This document shows positions 1 through 9,542 of a stretch of 64,000 nt of DNA, one piece after another. The position numbers were made by a program, and so were the translations under genes. How positions within the stretch are numbered: position 1 is the stretch's first letter; each line of letters begins with the position of its first letter. The notes beneath the pieces are model-generated. The model was not told the DNA's origin, searched no databases, and worked only from the letters and a program-made list of their open reading frames with translations. Source of the stretch: an uncultured Prevotella sp. (lineage in GTDB: Bacteria > Bacteroidota > Bacteroidia > Bacteroidales > Bacteroidaceae); assembly GCA_900768785.1 (NCBI GenBank), contig CAAGEG010000155.1, forward strand, positions 1-64,000, given 5' to 3'.

Positions 1-468
1 AATTTGGACCATCGTGAACAAGTTATTAAGAATCTTCTTGAGCCTATAAAACAAGATTATGATTTTATTTTGATTGATTGTTCTCCGTCTTTAGGACTTA
101 TTACTGTTAACGCTCTTACCGCTGCCGATTCGGTTATAATACCTGTACAATGTGAATATTTTGCTTTGGAAGGTATTAGTAAATTGTTGAATACAATAAA
201 GATTATCAAGAGTAAACTTAATCCAAAACTTGAAATCGAAGGTTTCTTGCTTACTATGTATGATAGTCGTCTTAGATTGGCTAATCAAATATATGACGAA
301 GTAAAAAGACATTTCCAAGAATTGGTATTTAAGACAGTCATACAACGTAATGTGAAATTGAGTGAATCGCCGAGTCATGGCTTACCTGTAATATTGTATG
401 ACGCAGATTCTACAGGAAGTAAGAATCATCTCTCTTTGGCAAAGGAGATTATAAATAGAAATAAATAA
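1..468 (+). CDS. parA: ParA/Soj chromosome-partitioning ATPase, C-terminal part
   Basis: This is the C-terminal 155 codons of a ParA-family Walker ATPase, which drives ParB-parS segregation of the replication origin on the nucleoid. The start lies upstream of the window, so the TTG at position 4 is not a real start. Visible are the Walker B-type stretch [11 protein letters not shown] (near residues 21-31), the following [22 protein letters not shown] segment in two parts typical of Soj proteins, and the late [12 protein letters not shown] motif. The deviant Walker A motif is off the edge. The stop codon is 4 nt before parB, so the two genes form an operon. Identification as ParA is firm because of the motifs and the parB neighbour. 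Confidence 0.95.
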   Translation, partial: NLDHREQVIKNLLEPIKQDYDFILIDCSPSLGLITVNALTAADSVIIPVQCEYFALEGISKLLNTIKIIKSKLNPKLEIEGFLLTMYDSRLRLANQIYDEVKRHFQELVFKTVIQRNVKLSESPSHGLPVILYDADSTGSKNHLSLAKEIINRNK

Positions 469-472
469 GACT

Positions 473-1369
473 ATGACACCTAAGAAAAGATATGTAAATC
501 CTTTAGGAAGGGGTCTTGATGCGCTTATCTCTACAGAGAATGTCAGACCGCAAGGTAGTTCAACCATAAGTGAGATTGCTATAGACCAGATAGAAGCAAA
601 CCCTAATCAGCCTCGTCGTGAGTTTGATGAAGACTCTCTTAACGAGCTCGCTAACAGTATTAGGGAAATAGGTATCATACAACCCATAACCTTACGTCAA
701 ACAGATGTTAATAAATTTCAGATTATAGCTGGTGAAAGACGTTGGAGAGCATCACAGATAGCTGGTTTGAAAGCCGTTCCGGCATATATCCGTACTATCA
801 AAGATGAGAATGTTATGGAGATGGCGTTGGTTGAAAACATCCAGCGTGAAGATCTCAATTCCATAGAAATAGCCTTAGCCTATGAGTATCTTTTGTCTAA
901 TTCGGGAATGACACAAGAAAAAGTTGCAGAAAGAGTAGGTAAGAGTCGTGCTGCTGTTGCTAATTATGTAAGGTTGCTTAAATTACCTGCACAAGTACAA
1001 ATGGCTTTGCAGAACAAAGAAATAGATATGGGGCATGCCAGAGCCCTGCTTGCTGTTGAAAGTCCTTCTCTTCAGGTCAAACTTTTCAAAGAAATTCAGA
1101 AAAACGGTTATTCTGTTAGAACTGTTGAAGATATGGTTCAGAAATTGAAAAGTGGAGAAGATGTTGTTAGCGGAAAGAAAAAGATTGCGCCCAAGCAACA
1201 AATGCCGGATAGCTATTCAGATTTAAAGCAACATTTATCAGATTATTTCAAGACCAAAGTTCAACTTACATGCTCACCAAAAGGTAAAGGAAAGATTAGT
1301 ATTCATTTTTCTGATGAGGAACAATTGGAGCGAATTATTAACCTTTTTGATAATTTGAAAGACAGATAA
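473..1369 (+). CDS. parB: ParB/Spo0J chromosome-partitioning protein
   Basis: A 298-residue ParB-family CTPase and centromere-binding protein that loads on parS sites and partners ParA. Domains in order: a basic N-terminal tail (GRGLDALI), the ParB/sulfiredoxin-like domain about residues 37-127 with the GERRWRA and ENIQRED motifs, the HTH domain about 130-200 (TQEKVAERVGKSRAAVANYVRLL), a linker, and a short C-terminal dimerisation domain about 245-298. Length is normal for the family. The ATG follows parA by 4 nt. No full parS palindrome (TGTTTCACGTGAAACA type) was found in the window, so the cognate sites lie elsewhere. Confidence 0.96.
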   Translation: MTPKKRYVNPLGRGLDALISTENVRPQGSSTISEIAIDQIEANPNQPRREFDEDSLNELANSIREIGIIQPITLRQTDVNKFQIIAGERRWRASQIAGLKAVPAYIRTIKDENVMEMALVENIQREDLNSIEIALAYEYLLSNSGMTQEKVAERVGKSRAAVANYVRLLKLPAQVQMALQNKEIDMGHARALLAVESPSLQVKLFKEIQKNGYSVRTVEDMVQKLKSGEDVVSGKKKIAPKQQMPDSYSDLKQHLSDYFKTKVQLTCSPKGKGKISIHFSDEEQLERIINLFDNLKDR

Positions 1370-1413
1370 GCATAGTGGCAAATATAATAGATATTATAAA
1401 AGGAAGCAGACGT

Positions 1414-2160
1414 ATGACAATATTCAGGGTATTGTTATTGTTCTTGTTGTTTTCTGTTAGAGTATCTGTTTCTGCCGGTTGTTTATATGATATGCAGGAA
1501 GATACCGTTATTATAAATCCAAAAAGTGAGATTGCATTTAATATAGACGATTCTGTTTCTGTTTTGACACAAGCCGTTGACTCGGTTAATGCGTCAGAAA
1601 CTCTTCTCGCTAAGAAAAAAACGAAGAATAAAAAGGTTAAAAAGGATTGGAGTACATGGCGTCCGGAAGCAAAACGTGCCATGTGGTTGGCTATTGTAAT
1701 ACCGGGAGCAGGACAGATATATAATAGGAAGTATTGGAAAATACCTATTGTTTATGGTGGTTTCTTAGGATGTCTATATGCAATAAGGTGGAATAATCAA
1801 ATGTATAAAGATTATTCTCAAGCATACATGGATATAATGGATAACGACCCGAATACCCAAAGCTATAATCAATTTTTGCATTTAGGAAATACTATCACGG
1901 ACGATAATAAACAAAGATATCAAGACCTTTTCAAGAAACGAAAAGATTATTATAGGAAATATAGGGATTTAAGCGTCTTCTGCCTTATTGGCGTTTATGC
2001 GCTCTCTGTTATTGATGCCTATGTGGATGCGTCTCTTTCAGAGTTTGATATATCGAAGGATTTAAGTTTAAAAGTAGGACCGACAGTTATAAATAATAAA
2101 TCTTCTGTTAATCCGGTTAAGTCTTCGACTCTTGGGGTGCATTGCTCTCTTAACTTCTAA
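1414..2160 (+). CDS. DUF5683 membrane protein, probable exported or lipoprotein precursor
   Basis: A DUF5683 family protein of unknown biochemical role, found in Bacteroidetes directly after parAB. I prefer the ATG at 1414 to the upstream GTG at 1375. From 1414 the protein opens with a clear signal sequence (MTIFRVLLLFLLFSVRVSVSAG) and has a purine-rich AGGAAG stretch before it. A Cys follows the signal (SAGC), so lipoprotein processing is possible but the lipobox is imperfect. The conserved block WRPEAKRAMWLAIVIPGAGQ, then YNRKYWKIPIVYGGF, is the DUF5683 hallmark. It includes membrane-spanning stretches, and a second hydrophobic region (FCLIGVYALSVIDAYVDA) sits near the end. The gene lies 44 nt after parB in the same operon. 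Function cannot be assigned from sequence. Confidence 0.85.
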   Translation: MTIFRVLLLFLLFSVRVSVSAGCLYDMQEDTVIINPKSEIAFNIDDSVSVLTQAVDSVNASETLLAKKKTKNKKVKKDWSTWRPEAKRAMWLAIVIPGAGQIYNRKYWKIPIVYGGFLGCLYAIRWNNQMYKDYSQAYMDIMDNDPNTQSYNQFLHLGNTITDDNKQRYQDLFKKRKDYYRKYRDLSVFCLIGVYALSVIDAYVDASLSEFDISKDLSLKVGPTVINNKSSVNPVKSSTLGVHCSLNF

Positions 2161-2304
2161 TGTAAATAGGTTTTGAGAGAAGTGTAATCCTGTTTATTTT
2201 AGATACTGTTTTTATATTTATATACAATTATTGACATGGTGTTATAATACTTTTAAGTAATAGATACACTTTATTATTAACAAATGAAATATCAGTAAAT
2301 ATAT

Positions 2305-3624
2305 ATGAAAAAGAATTTTTTAATAGTCTTTATTATAATGATATTCGGACTCCCATGCGTGATGCATGCGCAGATCGAAGAAGATGAAATAACAGTAAAA
2401 GATAATGATGGGAAAGAGGAAATTATAGATTTGCCGGAGTCGATGAGCTACGAATTGGATAGTTTGCTAAATCTTTATTATTCAAAGACATATCTACAGC
2501 CGGATGAAAATTGTAACTATAGAGATGAGAATCGTACTTATTCAAAGGAAATATATATGGATCGTCTGCGTAGATTGCCCAACATTATGGAGATGCCATA
2601 TAACGATATAGTACAAAAATTTATAGACAGATATACGGGACGATTGCGCCACTCGGTCAGTTATATGCTTGGTGCATCCAATTTTTATATTCCAATATTT
2701 GAAGAAGCCCTTGAAGCCTATGGGTTACCTCTTGAACTTAAATATCTTCCTGTAATAGAGTCAGCCCTAAACCCTAAAGCCACATCACGTGTTGGGGCTG
2801 CCGGCTTGTGGCAGTTTATGGTTGGAACAGGTAAACAATATGGTTTAGAGGTTAATTCTCTTATAGATGAACGCCGAGACCCTATTAAGTCTTCTTATGC
2901 AGCTGCGCGTTATTTAAGAGATTTATATAAAATATTTGGCGATTGGAGCCTTGTTATTGCAGCATATAACTGTGGTCCCGAGAACATCAAGAAGGCGATG
3001 ACTCGCGCAGAAGGGGCTAATGACTATTGGAAGATATATCCTTATTTGCCGAGAGAAACAAGGGGGTATGTTCCTGCTTTTATTGCCGCCAATTATGTTA
3101 TGAACTATTATTGTGAGCATAATATATGTCCTATGCGTACCACTTTGCCTGCAGCAACCGATACGGTTGTAGTAAACAAAGACTTGCATCTCAAGCAGAT
3201 AGCTGATGTTTGTGGTATTGACATAGAAGCTCTTAGAACATTAAACCCACAGTATAGAAGAGATATTGTAAATGGTAGCAACAAGCCTTCGGTCGTAAGG
3301 CTGCCGACTATGATTACTAATACTTTTATTGCAAACGAAGATTCTATATGCAATTATCAAACAGACGTCTTGATGACACGTCGCTCGCTTGTTGAAGTTG
3401 ATAATACTCAAACTTTTGTCGGAAGCAGCCGTAAATCTGGATCAAAGAATAAGCGTAGTGGCAAACGCTCAAAGAAATCAAGATCCAGAAGTATTACTGT
3501 AAGGAATGGAGACACGCTTTCTGAAATAGCAGCAAGAAACCATACGACAGTAAGCAAATTGCGCAAATTGAATAATATAAAAGGTAATAATATACGCGCA
3601 GGAAAGAAACTGAAGGTAAAATAG
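2305..3624 (+). CDS. mltD: MltD-type membrane-bound lytic murein transglycosylase with LysM
   Basis: A 439-residue peptidoglycan lytic transglycosylase. A signal peptide spans residues 1-22 (MKKNFLIVFIIMIFGLPCVMHA). The GH23/SLT domain spans about 125-245 and contains YLPVIESALNPKATS with catalytic Glu152, then AAGLWQFM and AAYNCGPENI, the usual SLT motifs. A weak LysM-like segment occurs near 295-340 (HLKQIADVCGIDIEALRTLNP). A clear LysM is at the C-terminus (ITVRNGDTLSEIAARNHTT), after a Lys/Arg/Ser-rich linker. It cleaves glycan strands to 1,6-anhydroMurNAc ends in the periplasm. It is separated from DUF5683 by 144 nt but co-directional. Co-location with parAB and rel is common in Bacteroidetes. 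Confidence 0.92.
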   Translation: MKKNFLIVFIIMIFGLPCVMHAQIEEDEITVKDNDGKEEIIDLPESMSYELDSLLNLYYSKTYLQPDENCNYRDENRTYSKEIYMDRLRRLPNIMEMPYNDIVQKFIDRYTGRLRHSVSYMLGASNFYIPIFEEALEAYGLPLELKYLPVIESALNPKATSRVGAAGLWQFMVGTGKQYGLEVNSLIDERRDPIKSSYAAARYLRDLYKIFGDWSLVIAAYNCGPENIKKAMTRAEGANDYWKIYPYLPRETRGYVPAFIAANYVMNYYCEHNICPMRTTLPAATDTVVVNKDLHLKQIADVCGIDIEALRTLNPQYRRDIVNGSNKPSVVRLPTMITNTFIANEDSICNYQTDVLMTRRSLVEVDNTQTFVGSSRKSGSKNKRSGKRSKKSRSRSITVRNGDTLSEIAARNHTTVSKLRKLNNIKGNNIRAGKKLKVK

Positions 3625-3738
3625 TTTGGACGAATAATTACGAAACATAGTGTTTGGCTATCGTAAATCCGTATTTATCATATTAGAAGGACTACAATCA
3701 GAAATTATAATAACAGAATATTTAGGAGTTATAATATT

Positions 3739-6009
3739 ATGGATGATTATAAGAAACCGGAAATGTCAAAAGAGTTGACAGGAGAAGAAATGGTCAATTT
3801 GGCTTTTGAAAAATTGTTAGAGAGCTATCTTTCAACACGACATAGAAAGAAGGTAGATATAATCACAAAAGCCTTTAACTTTGCAAGACAAGCTCATAAG
3901 GGTGTAAAACGTTTGTCAGGAGAGCCTTACATAATGCATCCTATTGCTGTTGCGCAGATTGCATGTTCAGAGATGGGACTTGGCTCAACAAGCATAAGTG
4001 CGGCATTATTACATGATGTAGTAGAGGATACCGATTATACCGTAGAAGATATAGAGAATATTTTTGGTTCAAAGATAGCGCAGATTGTTGATGGACTGAC
4101 AAAAATTTCGGGTGGCATTTTTGGAGAACAAGCTTCAGCTCAGGCAGAAAACTTCAAGAAACTCTTGTTAACCATGAGCGATGATATACGCGTCATACTT
4201 ATCAAAATATGTGACCGTTTACATAACATGCGAACTTTGGATAGTCAGCCTGCAAACAAACAATATAAAATTGCCGGAGAGACATTGTATATCTATGCTC
4301 CATTAGCCAACCGTTTAGGACTTAATAAGATAAAGACAGAACTTGAAAATCTAAGTTTCAAATTTGAGCATCCCGAAACATTTAAATCTATAGAAGAGAA
4401 ATTGGAAGACACGCAGTCTTCACGTGAAAGCCTATTCTCTGATTTCACAGCTCCTATAAAAGTCGCACTTGACCAAATGGGACTTGAATATGAAATTAAA
4501 GCACGAGTAAAAAGCCCTTTCTCTATTTGGAATAAAATGCAGAACAAACATGTTACGTTTGACCAGATTTATGATATTCTTGCTGTAAGAATAATTTTCA
4601 AACCTAAGAAACAAGAGGAAGAAGTAAACGAATGTTTCAATATATATGTAGCTATAAGCAAAATCTATAAGTCGCATCCCGACCGCTTGAGAGACTGGGT
4701 TAACCATCCTAAGGCTAATGGTTATCAAGCTTTGCATGTAACCCTTATGAGCAATCAAGGACGTTGGATTGAAGTCCAAATACGTTCTGAACATATGGAT
4801 GAGGTTGCAGAACAAGGCTTTGCCGCTCATTGGAAATATAAAAATGGTGGAGAAATAACCGAAGATGAGGGCGAGCTGAATAGTTGGTTGCGTACTATAA
4901 AAGAAATCCTTGACGATCCTCAGCCCGATGCGATGGATTTTCTTGACGCTATAAAATTAAATCTATTTGCTTCCGAAATATTTGTGTTTACCCCAAAAGG
5001 CGAAATTAAGACTATGCCGGCAGAGTGTACCGCTTTGGATTTTGCTTTTCAGATACATACATTTCTTGGAAGCCATTGTATCGGAGCTAAAGTAAACCAT
5101 AAATTAGTACCTTTAAGCCACAAACTGAAAAGTGGCGATCAAGTAGAGATATTGACTTCCAATTCTCAACATGTATTGCCTTCGTGGATTAATTTTGCTT
5201 GTACGGCAAAAGCAAAGGCAAAGATTCAAGCTATTCTTAGACGTGAAGCTCGAGAACTGCAAAAGAAAGGAGAGACCACTCTTTCCGAATATCTTAGCAG
5301 ACACTCTATGGAAATGACTTCTGTAATAGTTGATAGACTATGTGAATATCACGAGATGTCTTCACACGAAGAGTTCTTCAAGGCACTTGGAAAAGGTGAT
5401 ATCTTGTTGGGGGAAAAAGATATTGATGAGATTAGTGGCAAGAAAAAGCAAAACACAACGGGTACTTGGCGCAAGTTTGTCCCATTTCTTGGAAAGGATA
5501 AAAAGAAGACGGAGCATGAGCCTCTGCAGAATTATTTTATCGTTAAAGGAGATTTCAATAGAAAGAAACCAATCTTTATTACCGACAATAATATTCATCA
5601 GTTCGTTTTCAAGAGTTGTTGTCATCCCATTCCGGGAGATGATGCTCTTGGTTTTATTGATGGAAAGAACCATATAGAGATACACAAGCGCTCGTGTCCT
5701 ATTGCCGCAAAGTTAAAATCAAGCTATGGCAATCGTATTCTTGACGCCAAATGGGACATGCACAAGCAACTTTTCTTTGACGCTATGATATCCATTAAAG
5801 GCATAGATCGCATAGGACTTCTTAACGAAGTGACACAGGTCATATCAGAAGAACTTAATGTGAATATACACAAAGTAATAATTTCTTGCGAAGAAGGCAT
5901 TTTTGATGGATCTTTGGAATTGAAGATTCATGACAGAAATGATGTCAAGAATATTATAGATAAGTTGAAGAAAATTAATGGTCTGCAAGAAATCAAGCAG
6001 ATAGTATAA
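3739..6009 (+). CDS. Bifunctional (p)ppGpp synthetase/hydrolase, Rel/SpoT family
   Basis: A long RSH stringent-response enzyme of 756 residues, normal for the family. The HD hydrolase domain spans about 45-200 and has an intact HDVVED motif at residues 92-97, so hydrolysis should be active. The synthetase domain (about 240-365) has RVKSPFSIWNKM, YDILAVRII and NGYQALHVTLM, with the residues needed for pyrophosphate transfer apparently present. A TGS domain (about 405-475, FTPKGEIKTMPAECTALDFA) follows, then a helical/zinc-finger region (KSCCHPIPGDDALGF) and a C-terminal ACT domain (about 685-756). It binds ribosomes and makes or destroys the alarmone. Start is the ATG at 3739. No second RSH gene is in the window. 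Confidence 0.95.
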   Translation: MDDYKKPEMSKELTGEEMVNLAFEKLLESYLSTRHRKKVDIITKAFNFARQAHKGVKRLSGEPYIMHPIAVAQIACSEMGLGSTSISAALLHDVVEDTDYTVEDIENIFGSKIAQIVDGLTKISGGIFGEQASAQAENFKKLLLTMSDDIRVILIKICDRLHNMRTLDSQPANKQYKIAGETLYIYAPLANRLGLNKIKTELENLSFKFEHPETFKSIEEKLEDTQSSRESLFSDFTAPIKVALDQMGLEYEIKARVKSPFSIWNKMQNKHVTFDQIYDILAVRIIFKPKKQEEEVNECFNIYVAISKIYKSHPDRLRDWVNHPKANGYQALHVTLMSNQGRWIEVQIRSEHMDEVAEQGFAAHWKYKNGGEITEDEGELNSWLRTIKEILDDPQPDAMDFLDAIKLNLFASEIFVFTPKGEIKTMPAECTALDFAFQIHTFLGSHCIGAKVNHKLVPLSHKLKSGDQVEILTSNSQHVLPSWINFACTAKAKAKIQAILRREARELQKKGETTLSEYLSRHSMEMTSVIVDRLCEYHEMSSHEEFFKALGKGDILLGEKDIDEISGKKKQNTTGTWRKFVPFLGKDKKKTEHEPLQNYFIVKGDFNRKKPIFITDNNIHQFVFKSCCHPIPGDDALGFIDGKNHIEIHKRSCPIAAKLKSSYGNRILDAKWDMHKQLFFDAMISIKGIDRIGLLNEVTQVISEELNVNIHKVIISCEEGIFDGSLELKIHDRNDVKNIIDKLKKINGLQEIKQIV

Positions 6010-6061
6010 TTCTTGTATTGTTAGATTTAATAGTTTTGTAGTCTTAAAATCATTACATGAT

Positions 6062-7012
6062 ATGAAAAATACATTTTTATTATTGTTGACTGTCTTATGT
6101 GTCATGAGTGTTAATGCGGCAAATAAGTATGATAATCCCGATACTCTCTTTGTTGCAAGAGATGGAACGGGAGAGTTTCGCACCATTGAAGATGCCGTAG
6201 AAGTTTGTCGTGCTTTTATGGAGTATCACAAAGTGATATACGTAAAAAAAGGTGTTTATAAGGAAAAACTTATTATACCTTCATGGCTTACCAATATAGA
6301 GATATGTGGAGAAGATGTTGAGAAAACCATAATTACCTATGACGACCATGCAAACATACGTCTTGAAACAACGGGTAAGCCAATGGGCACTTTTCGTACA
6401 TATACTGTGAAAGTTGAAGGTAGCAATATAACTTTTACTAACATTACTATAGAAAATAATGCTGCAAGATTAGGACAAGCTGTTGCCTTACACACAGAGG
6501 GCAATCACTTGATATTTAGACGTTGTCGCCTGTTGGGCAATCAAGATACCATATATACAGGAGTGGGAAACACAAAAGTGTTTTTTGATAATTGCTACAT
6601 AGAAGGAACAACCGACTTTATTTTCGGCCCCTCAACAGCATGGTTTGAAAATTGCACAATACATAGTAAGACAAATTCTTATGTTACAGCAGCTTCAACA
6701 CCGGTAGATGTGGAGTATGGATATGTTTTCAACAAGTGCAAACTGACTGCCGATGAGGGAGTAGATAAAGTCTTTTTAGGTCGTCCATGGCGTCCTTACG
6801 CATATACTTTATTTATGAACTGCGAGTTAGGTGCCCATATAGTACCTGTTGGCTGGCATAATTGGGGAAAAGCCTCTAATGAACAGACTGCCAGATATGC
6901 AGAATATAACAATAACGGACCAGGTGCAGCAAGTGACAAAAGGGCGGTTTGGAGCAAGCAATTAACAAAGAAGCAAGCTGCCGCAATAACCTTCAAGACC
7001 GTCATGTGGTAA
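6062..7012 (+). CDS. Secreted pectin methylesterase (CE8)
   Basis: A 316-residue pectinesterase with a signal peptide (MKNTFLLLLTVLCVMSVNAA). It removes methyl esters from homogalacturonan, releasing methanol and pectate. The right-handed beta-helix family signatures are intact: Gln139 (RLGQAVAL), Gln161-Asp162 (GNQDTIYTG), Asp185 (GTTDFIFG) and Arg241 (FLGRPWRPYA), the known catalytic residues. Length is a single catalytic domain with no extra modules. A TAGTTTTG box lies at 6031-6038, so it can have its own promoter after rel. It ends at a strong terminator shared with the convergent merR. No other pectinolytic gene is adjacent; a second CE8-type gene is at 34.9 kb. Confidence 0.92.
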   Translation: MKNTFLLLLTVLCVMSVNAANKYDNPDTLFVARDGTGEFRTIEDAVEVCRAFMEYHKVIYVKKGVYKEKLIIPSWLTNIEICGEDVEKTIITYDDHANIRLETTGKPMGTFRTYTVKVEGSNITFTNITIENNAARLGQAVALHTEGNHLIFRRCRLLGNQDTIYTGVGNTKVFFDNCYIEGTTDFIFGPSTAWFENCTIHSKTNSYVTAASTPVDVEYGYVFNKCKLTADEGVDKVFLGRPWRPYAYTLFMNCELGAHIVPVGWHNWGKASNEQTARYAEYNNNGPGAASDKRAVWSKQLTKKQAAAITFKTVMW

Positions 7013-7033
7013 CTTTGCTGTTATAAGGAATAG

Positions 7034-7066
7034 AAAAAGGAGACTTCTTGGTAGGGTCTCCTTTTT
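7034..7066. terminator. Bidirectional rho-independent terminator
   Basis: A perfect 11-bp stem (AAAAAGGAGAC at 7034-7044 with GTCTCCTTTTT at 7056-7066) closes an 11-nt loop. It carries a T tract on both strands because the stem starts with As and ends with Ts. It lies between the convergent pectin methylesterase and merR genes and can stop both. Confidence 0.9.
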
Positions 7067-7077
7067 GTTTCCATTTT

Positions 7078-7425
7078 TTAGTTTATGAAGTCAAGTTGTT
7101 TTTTTAGTTCTTTAAGTTCGTCGCGCACTTTTATTAGTCCTTCCAAGACGCGAGCGTTGCTATCTACTCCTTGCCTGTTTTCGTGGAGCATCTTGCGTGC
7201 GGCAGAGATTTTAAACCCTCTAACCTTAACAAGATTATAAACGGCTTTTATATTTTCAATATCCTTTTCTGTATATTGCCTTACGTTGTTGCCGGTAGTC
7301 TTAGGTCTTATTGAGGGTATTTGTTTCTCCCAAAATCTCAACATGCTTTCAGAAACTCCAAGTGATTCTGCAACCTCTTTTATTGAATAGTATAATTTAA
7401 GATTTTTCTCCGTGTTAAGTGCCAT
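7078..7425 (-). CDS. Small MerR-family transcription regulator
   Basis: A 115-residue MerR-type winged-helix DNA-binding protein. The HTH and wing are seen in YSIKEVAESLGVSESMLRFW and TGNNVRQYTEKDIENIKAVY, followed by a short coiled-coil tail (LIKVRDELKELKKQL). It lacks the C-terminal effector-binding or metal-binding region and has no Cys residues, so it is a minimal DNA-binding dimer of unknown signal. It has its own promoter upstream and a terminator downstream, so it is monocistronic. Close homologues are widespread in Bacteroidales, but I cannot name a target. Confidence 0.85.
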   Translation of the reverse strand: MALNTEKNLKLYYSIKEVAESLGVSESMLRFWEKQIPSIRPKTTGNNVRQYTEKDIENIKAVYNLVKVRGFKISAARKMLHENRQGVDSNARVLEGLIKVRDELKELKKQLDFIN

Positions 7426-7452
7426 AGTACATCTTTAATATATATCTGTTTG

Positions 7453-7483
7453 CAAAGATAATGTAATTTTAATTTAAGTCAAA
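7453..7483 (-). promoter_or_regulatory. Bacteroidetes-type promoter of merR
   Basis: On the minus strand a TATCTTTG -7 box (7453-7460) is preceded at 19 bp by TTTG (7480-7483), matching the TTTG/TAnnTTTG consensus. Transcription would start about 20 nt before the merR ATG at 7425. Confidence 0.7.
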
Positions 7484-7594
7484 GACAAAGGCGTAGGAAA
7501 ATTATAGTTATTCTAATTGTTAGAAATAAAAGAATAAGAAAAAGGAGAATGAAAATAATACTTCATATGATTTTATTTTTTTTGAATAAAAATA

Positions 7595-7623
7595 CTTGCG
7601 TTTAATCAAAATAACTATCTTTG
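7595..7623 (+). promoter_or_regulatory. Promoter and long leader of the carboxyltransferase gene
   Basis: A TATCTTTG -7 box lies at 7616-7623, with a weaker CTTG at 7595-7598. The resulting leader of about 120 nt holds two dyads: TTTGCA/TGCAAA (7641-7646, 7654-7659) and TGCAGAA/TTCTGCA (7700-7706, 7716-7722). The second is 28 nt before the start codon, so a post-transcriptional control is possible but unproven. Nothing else is seen in the gap 7484-7594. Confidence 0.55.
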
Positions 7624-7750
7624 CATAAGATAGGTTGCGCTTTGCAAATAGAGTGCAAACTTTCTTTGCTCTCGCCTAATTGAATCTTTTTAAAAGGTAT
7701 GCAGAATGCCCGACTTTCTGCAATTAGAATAAAACTAAAATTGTCTAACT

Positions 7751-9532
7751 ATGAAAAAGAAAATTCAATTTAGTCTTGTCTATCGTGACATGTGGCAGTC
7801 TTCGGGGAAGTTTCAGCCACGTAAAGATCAACTGGAACGTGTCGCTCCCGCCATTATTGACATGGGATGTTTCTCGCGTGTTGAAACTAATGGTGGTGCT
7901 TTTGAGCAAGTTAATCTGCTTGCGGGCGAAAACCCCAATGCAGCTGTGAGGGCTTTTTGTAAGCCATTTAATGAAGCGGATATAAAAACACATATGCTTG
8001 ACAGAGGACTTAATGCTTTGAGAATGTATCCTGTGCCGGATGATGTACGACAGTTGCAATATAAGGTTAAGCATGCTCAGGGTGTGGATATACCGAGAAT
8101 ATTTTGTGGACTGAATGATGTTCGTAATATTATTCCGAGTATTAAATGGGCTCTTGAAGCCGGCATGACTCCTCAAGCCACTCTTTGCATCACCACGTCT
8201 CCCGTACATACGGTAGAATATTATAGTGATATTGCTGACCAACTTATAGCAGCCGGAGCTCAAGAGATTTGTCTTAAAGATATGGCTGGCATTGGTCAAC
8301 CGGCAATGTTAGGACAATTGACAAAGTCAATAAAGACAAAACATCCCGACGTAATAATACAATATCATGGACATTCAGGACCGGGCTTATCTATGGCTTC
8401 TATTTTGGAAGTCTGCAACAACGGAGCTGATGTTATAGACACCGCTATTGAGCCGTTGTCGTGGGGCAAGGTACATCCGGATATTATATCTGTTCAGAGC
8501 ATGTTGAAGAACGAAGGCTTTGAGGTGGCAGAGATAAATATGACTGCGTATATGCATGCTCGCACCCTTACTCAAGAGTTTATTGATGACTGGCTGGGCT
8601 ATTTTATCAATCCGGGAAATAAGCACATGAGTTCTTTGTTGCTTGGTTGCGGACTGCCGGGAGGAATGATGGGAAGCATGATGGCAGATCTTGCAGGCAT
8701 ACATCGCTCTATAAACTCAACATTAAGAAGTAAAGGACTACCCGAATATACCACAGACGACATGCTTGTCAAGCTTTTTGACGAGGTGGCTTATGTGTGG
8801 CCACGTGTTGGTTATCCTCCTTTGGTTACGCCTTTCTCACAGTATGTTAAAAACATTGCTCTGCTTAACCTTCTCACAATGGCACAAGGCAAGGGTCGTT
8901 TTGTGATGATGGATGACTCTATGTGGGGCATGATATTAGGCAAGAGTGGCAAGATACCGGGCACAATAGCTCCCGAACTTGTTGAACTTGCCGCAAAACA
9001 AGGTAGAGAGTTTACAGATGCTGATCCACATACATTGGTGCCGAATGCCCTTGATGCGTTTAAGAAAGAAATGGAAGACAATGGTTGGGATAGAGGACAA
9101 GATGATGAGGAACTCTATGAACTTGCTATGCATCCAGAACAATACAGAGACTATAAGAACGGAATGGCAAAAAAACGTTTCCTTGCTGATTTGCAGAAAG
9201 CCAAAGATGCTCAACTCGGAGCAAAACTTACACCGGAAGAACTTGCGGCTTTCAAACATGCAAAAGCAGATGCTGTAGTCGCAAATACTAAAGGTCAGGT
9301 GTTGTTTGAGTTTGGTGGTGCCGGAGAATGTACACGTTGTGTAGAACCATATATCGGACAACATTATAAGGAGGGTGAAACTCTTTGTTATATACAGACA
9401 TCTTGGGGACATTTTGAACCCGTACCGGCAGCTCTTGGAGGCAAACTTGTAGAGATTAATGCAAAACAAGGCTCGAAGGTAAATCGTGGAGACGTTATCG
9501 CATATATAGAAAGAGATTGGATAAACACATAA
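7751..9532 (+). CDS. Pyruvate carboxylase B / oxaloacetate decarboxylase alpha-type carboxyltransferase with atypical carrier domain
   Basis: A 593-residue protein of the DRE-TIM carboxyltransferase family (PycB, OadA, transcarboxylase 5S). The TIM-barrel metal site is recognisable: Asp13 in YRDMWQSSG, Lys176 in EICLKDMAG (the usual carboxylated lysine), and His206/His208 in QYHGHSG. The conserved carboxylase domain follows (about 320-480). The last 75 residues resemble a biotinyl carrier fold (KGQVLFEF ... GGKLVEINAKQGSKVNRGDVIAYIE). However, the position of the biotinylated Lys in the usual AMKM motif reads YIQTSWGHFEPVPAAL, with no lysine. It may therefore act with a separate carrier protein. 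No biotin carboxylase, BCCP or Na+-pump subunit lies nearby, so the exact substrate is open. Confidence 0.8.
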   Translation: MKKKIQFSLVYRDMWQSSGKFQPRKDQLERVAPAIIDMGCFSRVETNGGAFEQVNLLAGENPNAAVRAFCKPFNEADIKTHMLDRGLNALRMYPVPDDVRQLQYKVKHAQGVDIPRIFCGLNDVRNIIPSIKWALEAGMTPQATLCITTSPVHTVEYYSDIADQLIAAGAQEICLKDMAGIGQPAMLGQLTKSIKTKHPDVIIQYHGHSGPGLSMASILEVCNNGADVIDTAIEPLSWGKVHPDIISVQSMLKNEGFEVAEINMTAYMHARTLTQEFIDDWLGYFINPGNKHMSSLLLGCGLPGGMMGSMMADLAGIHRSINSTLRSKGLPEYTTDDMLVKLFDEVAYVWPRVGYPPLVTPFSQYVKNIALLNLLTMAQGKGRFVMMDDSMWGMILGKSGKIPGTIAPELVELAAKQGREFTDADPHTLVPNALDAFKKEMEDNGWDRGQDDEELYELAMHPEQYRDYKNGMAKKRFLADLQKAKDAQLGAKLTPEELAAFKHAKADAVVANTKGQVLFEFGGAGECTRCVEPYIGQHYKEGETLCYIQTSWGHFEPVPAALGGKLVEINAKQGSKVNRGDVIAYIERDWINT

Positions 9533-9542
9533 CAATAGAAAT

